Shown piece after piece: positions 62,388-64,000 of a stretch of DNA of 64,000 nucleotides. The position numbers and the translations under genes are program-made. Below the pieces are notes generated by a model. That model was not told the DNA's origin and did not search any database. It was given only the letters and a program-made list of their open reading frames with translations. The number at the start of each line of letters is the position of its first letter. The stretch's first letter is position 1. Source of the DNA: Protonemura montana (Eukaryota > Arthropoda > Insecta > Plecoptera > Nemouridae); NCBI GenBank assembly GCA_947568835.1, contig OX387606.1, forward strand, positions 13,826,001 through 13,890,000, read 5' to 3'.

Positions 62388-63527
62388 TGCAATAATAAAG
62401 CTGACAATATTTTATTTATTAAAACCTTTTCTTGGAAAGTCTTGATACAATGATTAACATAAAATAACCAAAATACAGCCGACTAGTGGTTTGCAAATGA
62501 CACCCCTCCGGACACCAACGAGCGGCATCAGCATCGGACCCAAAAGAGCGCCAGAATTCCGTAATCCACCACGGCAAATACTGCAGCAAGAACGTAGTTG
62601 CACAAAGTTATTATTTTTGTACTTCATTAAAACAAAAAATGATAAAAACATCTTCCCTTTGGCCAGCTACAGGAAAAACCACGTACTGCAAACTCCTGAA
62701 GGAGCATATTTTTTATCAAAGAGACAATAAGGCACTATTATAATTATAATTATTATTATTATTGTCATCGAATAATTGACACATTTGGACCATACACACG
62801 GTGTTTGATCCGGACGATTCAGACTGGCAAGCTTTAAAATTGTCTTAAACGATAGCTTACGCAATATTGCTCATGTTGGGCTTCAATTGATCCATCGATT
62901 GATCCTCTGTACACCCCTGATTGATCCATAACTTTTATCGTAAACAGTGATAATTTGCATGCCTATTCAAGTTGCGATTTACAAATTAACCATTGAATTA
63001 AAACATGTATAGTCTTCGGGGAAAGTCAGTTAAAATGTATAAAGTTATCGATAGTAGTAGCCAGTTAGTCTAACTTTTTTAGGAGTAAGTGGGTTTGTCC
63101 CAAGTTTGCCCTATGGCTGAACAAGGGGGAGATGTTTTTACGAAGCACGTACCGTACCGTACTACCAACCCTATACTTATCGTTCTTGCTGGAATATTTG
63201 CCGTGGCGAATGATCGGGCGAACAACCATCCCATGTCGGTCCGGTGGATTTGAACCAAAGACATTTGAACCTAGGGAATTCTGTTCATGAAAATTGTTGC
63301 GGGGATTTAAAAAGGATGGGTGGAAATAAGTTACTTGCCATAATTTTCCTTCGGCAGGAAATATTTCATAGACAAATATTACATTACGCAAATAAGGTAA
63401 CTTAACGCTGTTCGTTTCTACTGATTCTGTCTGGTTCTTCCATGTGAGTGGAATTAACCTAGCTTTTTTTGTCAACTTCCAGTATTCAACATCGACTACC
63501 GCAGCTAAATTGAAGTTATTACCCAAA
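62388..63527. promoter_or_regulatory. Divergent spacer between NUP205 (-) and the gene at 63528 (+)
   Basis: About 1.1 kb between two outward start codons. Near 62,735-62,765 there is a short TTA/ATT microsatellite. A plus-strand open frame at 62,498-62,730 starts with a Pro/Arg-rich stretch (MTPLRTPTSGISIGPKRAPE) and is unexplained. A 204-codon minus-strand frame (63065-63679) overlaps the plus-strand gene and looks spurious. The promoters of both flanking genes should be here. Confidence 0.4.
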
Positions 63528-63938
63528 ATGGATGCGAATACCTTACTCTCTATTGAAAACAAGAATATCAAGCCTAGACACCATCCCGGAGTAATGAAAA
63601 CTAAAATCACAGAAATACCTGACAATATTTCTAATGCAATACAAAGAATTCTCAGAGGTAACGACCAACAAAAAAACACAAGCCTTTTGGTCTTTTGCTA
63701 AAGGCATAATTTCATTTTTCATTTACCTTGCTGCCGCCACTTGTGGCACTTATTCTAAGACGTTTCACTTACAGATCAACCTCTAAAGGCATTGGTTACA
63801 CAAGGAGAAGCATTGGATCGGTATTTAACTGCCCGGCATCCACCTTTAGAAGAAAAAGAATTGATTCTTAAGATTCAAAAGATCCAACACTCTCTGGAGA
63901 CCAAGGGTTGGGCTTCATTTTTAATTAATCTTTCTTAA
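63528..63938 (+). CDS. Short two-exon protein of unknown identity
   Basis: I do not recognise this gene. Exon 63528-63657 (AGAG|GTAACG donor) joins in phase to exon 63775-63938 (TTACAG acceptor), giving 97 aa ending at TAA. The sequence is hydrophilic and mostly helical: a start MDANTLLSIENKNIKPRHH, then EIPDNISNAIQRILR, then an acidic/basic helix (LEEKELILKIQKIQHSLE). It has no signal peptide or membrane segment. The ATG context (AAAATGG) is good. The final 11 residues after LETK are less convincing. A donor at AAG|GGTTGG or G|GTTGGG could instead lead to further exons right of the window, so the 3' end is uncertain. Confidence 0.55.
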
Positions 63939-64000
63939 TCCTTGTGGATAACATTCTTAAAGTTTTTGAGCTCGTTTGGTTTTAGATAATGTTGATGTAT

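Noticed and set aside
63065..63679. A 204-codon minus-strand open frame with a hydrophobic start
   Set aside because: It is antisense to the spliced plus-strand exon at 63528. After the hydrophobic start it has no recognisable motif, and its composition looks random. Treated as a shadow frame.

Overview
This is nuclear DNA of an animal, most likely an arthropod. Genes carry GT-AG introns of about 60 bp to 2.5 kb, exons are GC-richer than the AT-rich introns and spacers, and every recognised protein is a conserved metazoan one. The ribosomal protein uS19 looks arthropod-like. A 5S-rRNA-headed SINE with an A-rich tail recalls families I associate with hemipteran-type insects, but that is a weak inference. 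I see no bacterial operon, CRISPR array or phage.

Layout, left to right: SIRT6 deacylase (+, 5' partial); RPS15 (-); UBL7 (-); an unrecognised single-exon gene with a +1 reading-frame break (+, divergent from UBL7); an SV2-like MFS transporter (-, 11 coding exons); a 4 kb gene-free stretch; a large unrecognised nuclear-looking protein of about 794 aa (-, 8 exons); ULK3 kinase (-) head-to-head with the dipeptidase CNDP2 (+); alpha-L-fucosidase (-); LRRC59 (-) head-to-head with intronless PIGC (+); the nucleoporin NUP205 (-, 31 coding exons over 21.4 kb); and a short two-exon gene (+) diverging from NUP205.

I rebuilt gene models by hand, matching intron phases. The lengths agree with the families as I know them: NUP205 2014 aa, ULK3 473, fucosidase 466, CNDP2 486, RPS15 147, LRRC59 360, PIGC 281, UBL7 354, SV2-like 587. 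The genes do not form one pathway. They are housekeeping neighbours (chromatin, translation, nuclear pore, GPI anchors, lysosome, autophagy/abscission), and several are arranged as divergent pairs with short shared upstream regions.

Features worth a second look: the +1 frame break in the unknown gene at about 8495-8503; a GC-AG intron in CNDP2; the 5S-derived SINE with perfect 12-bp target-site duplications in a NUP205 intron; a tRNA-like element with inverted flanks in another NUP205 intron; long G/C homopolymers in introns; and the unidentified 794-aa conserved protein. I found no convincing new defence or mobile system.
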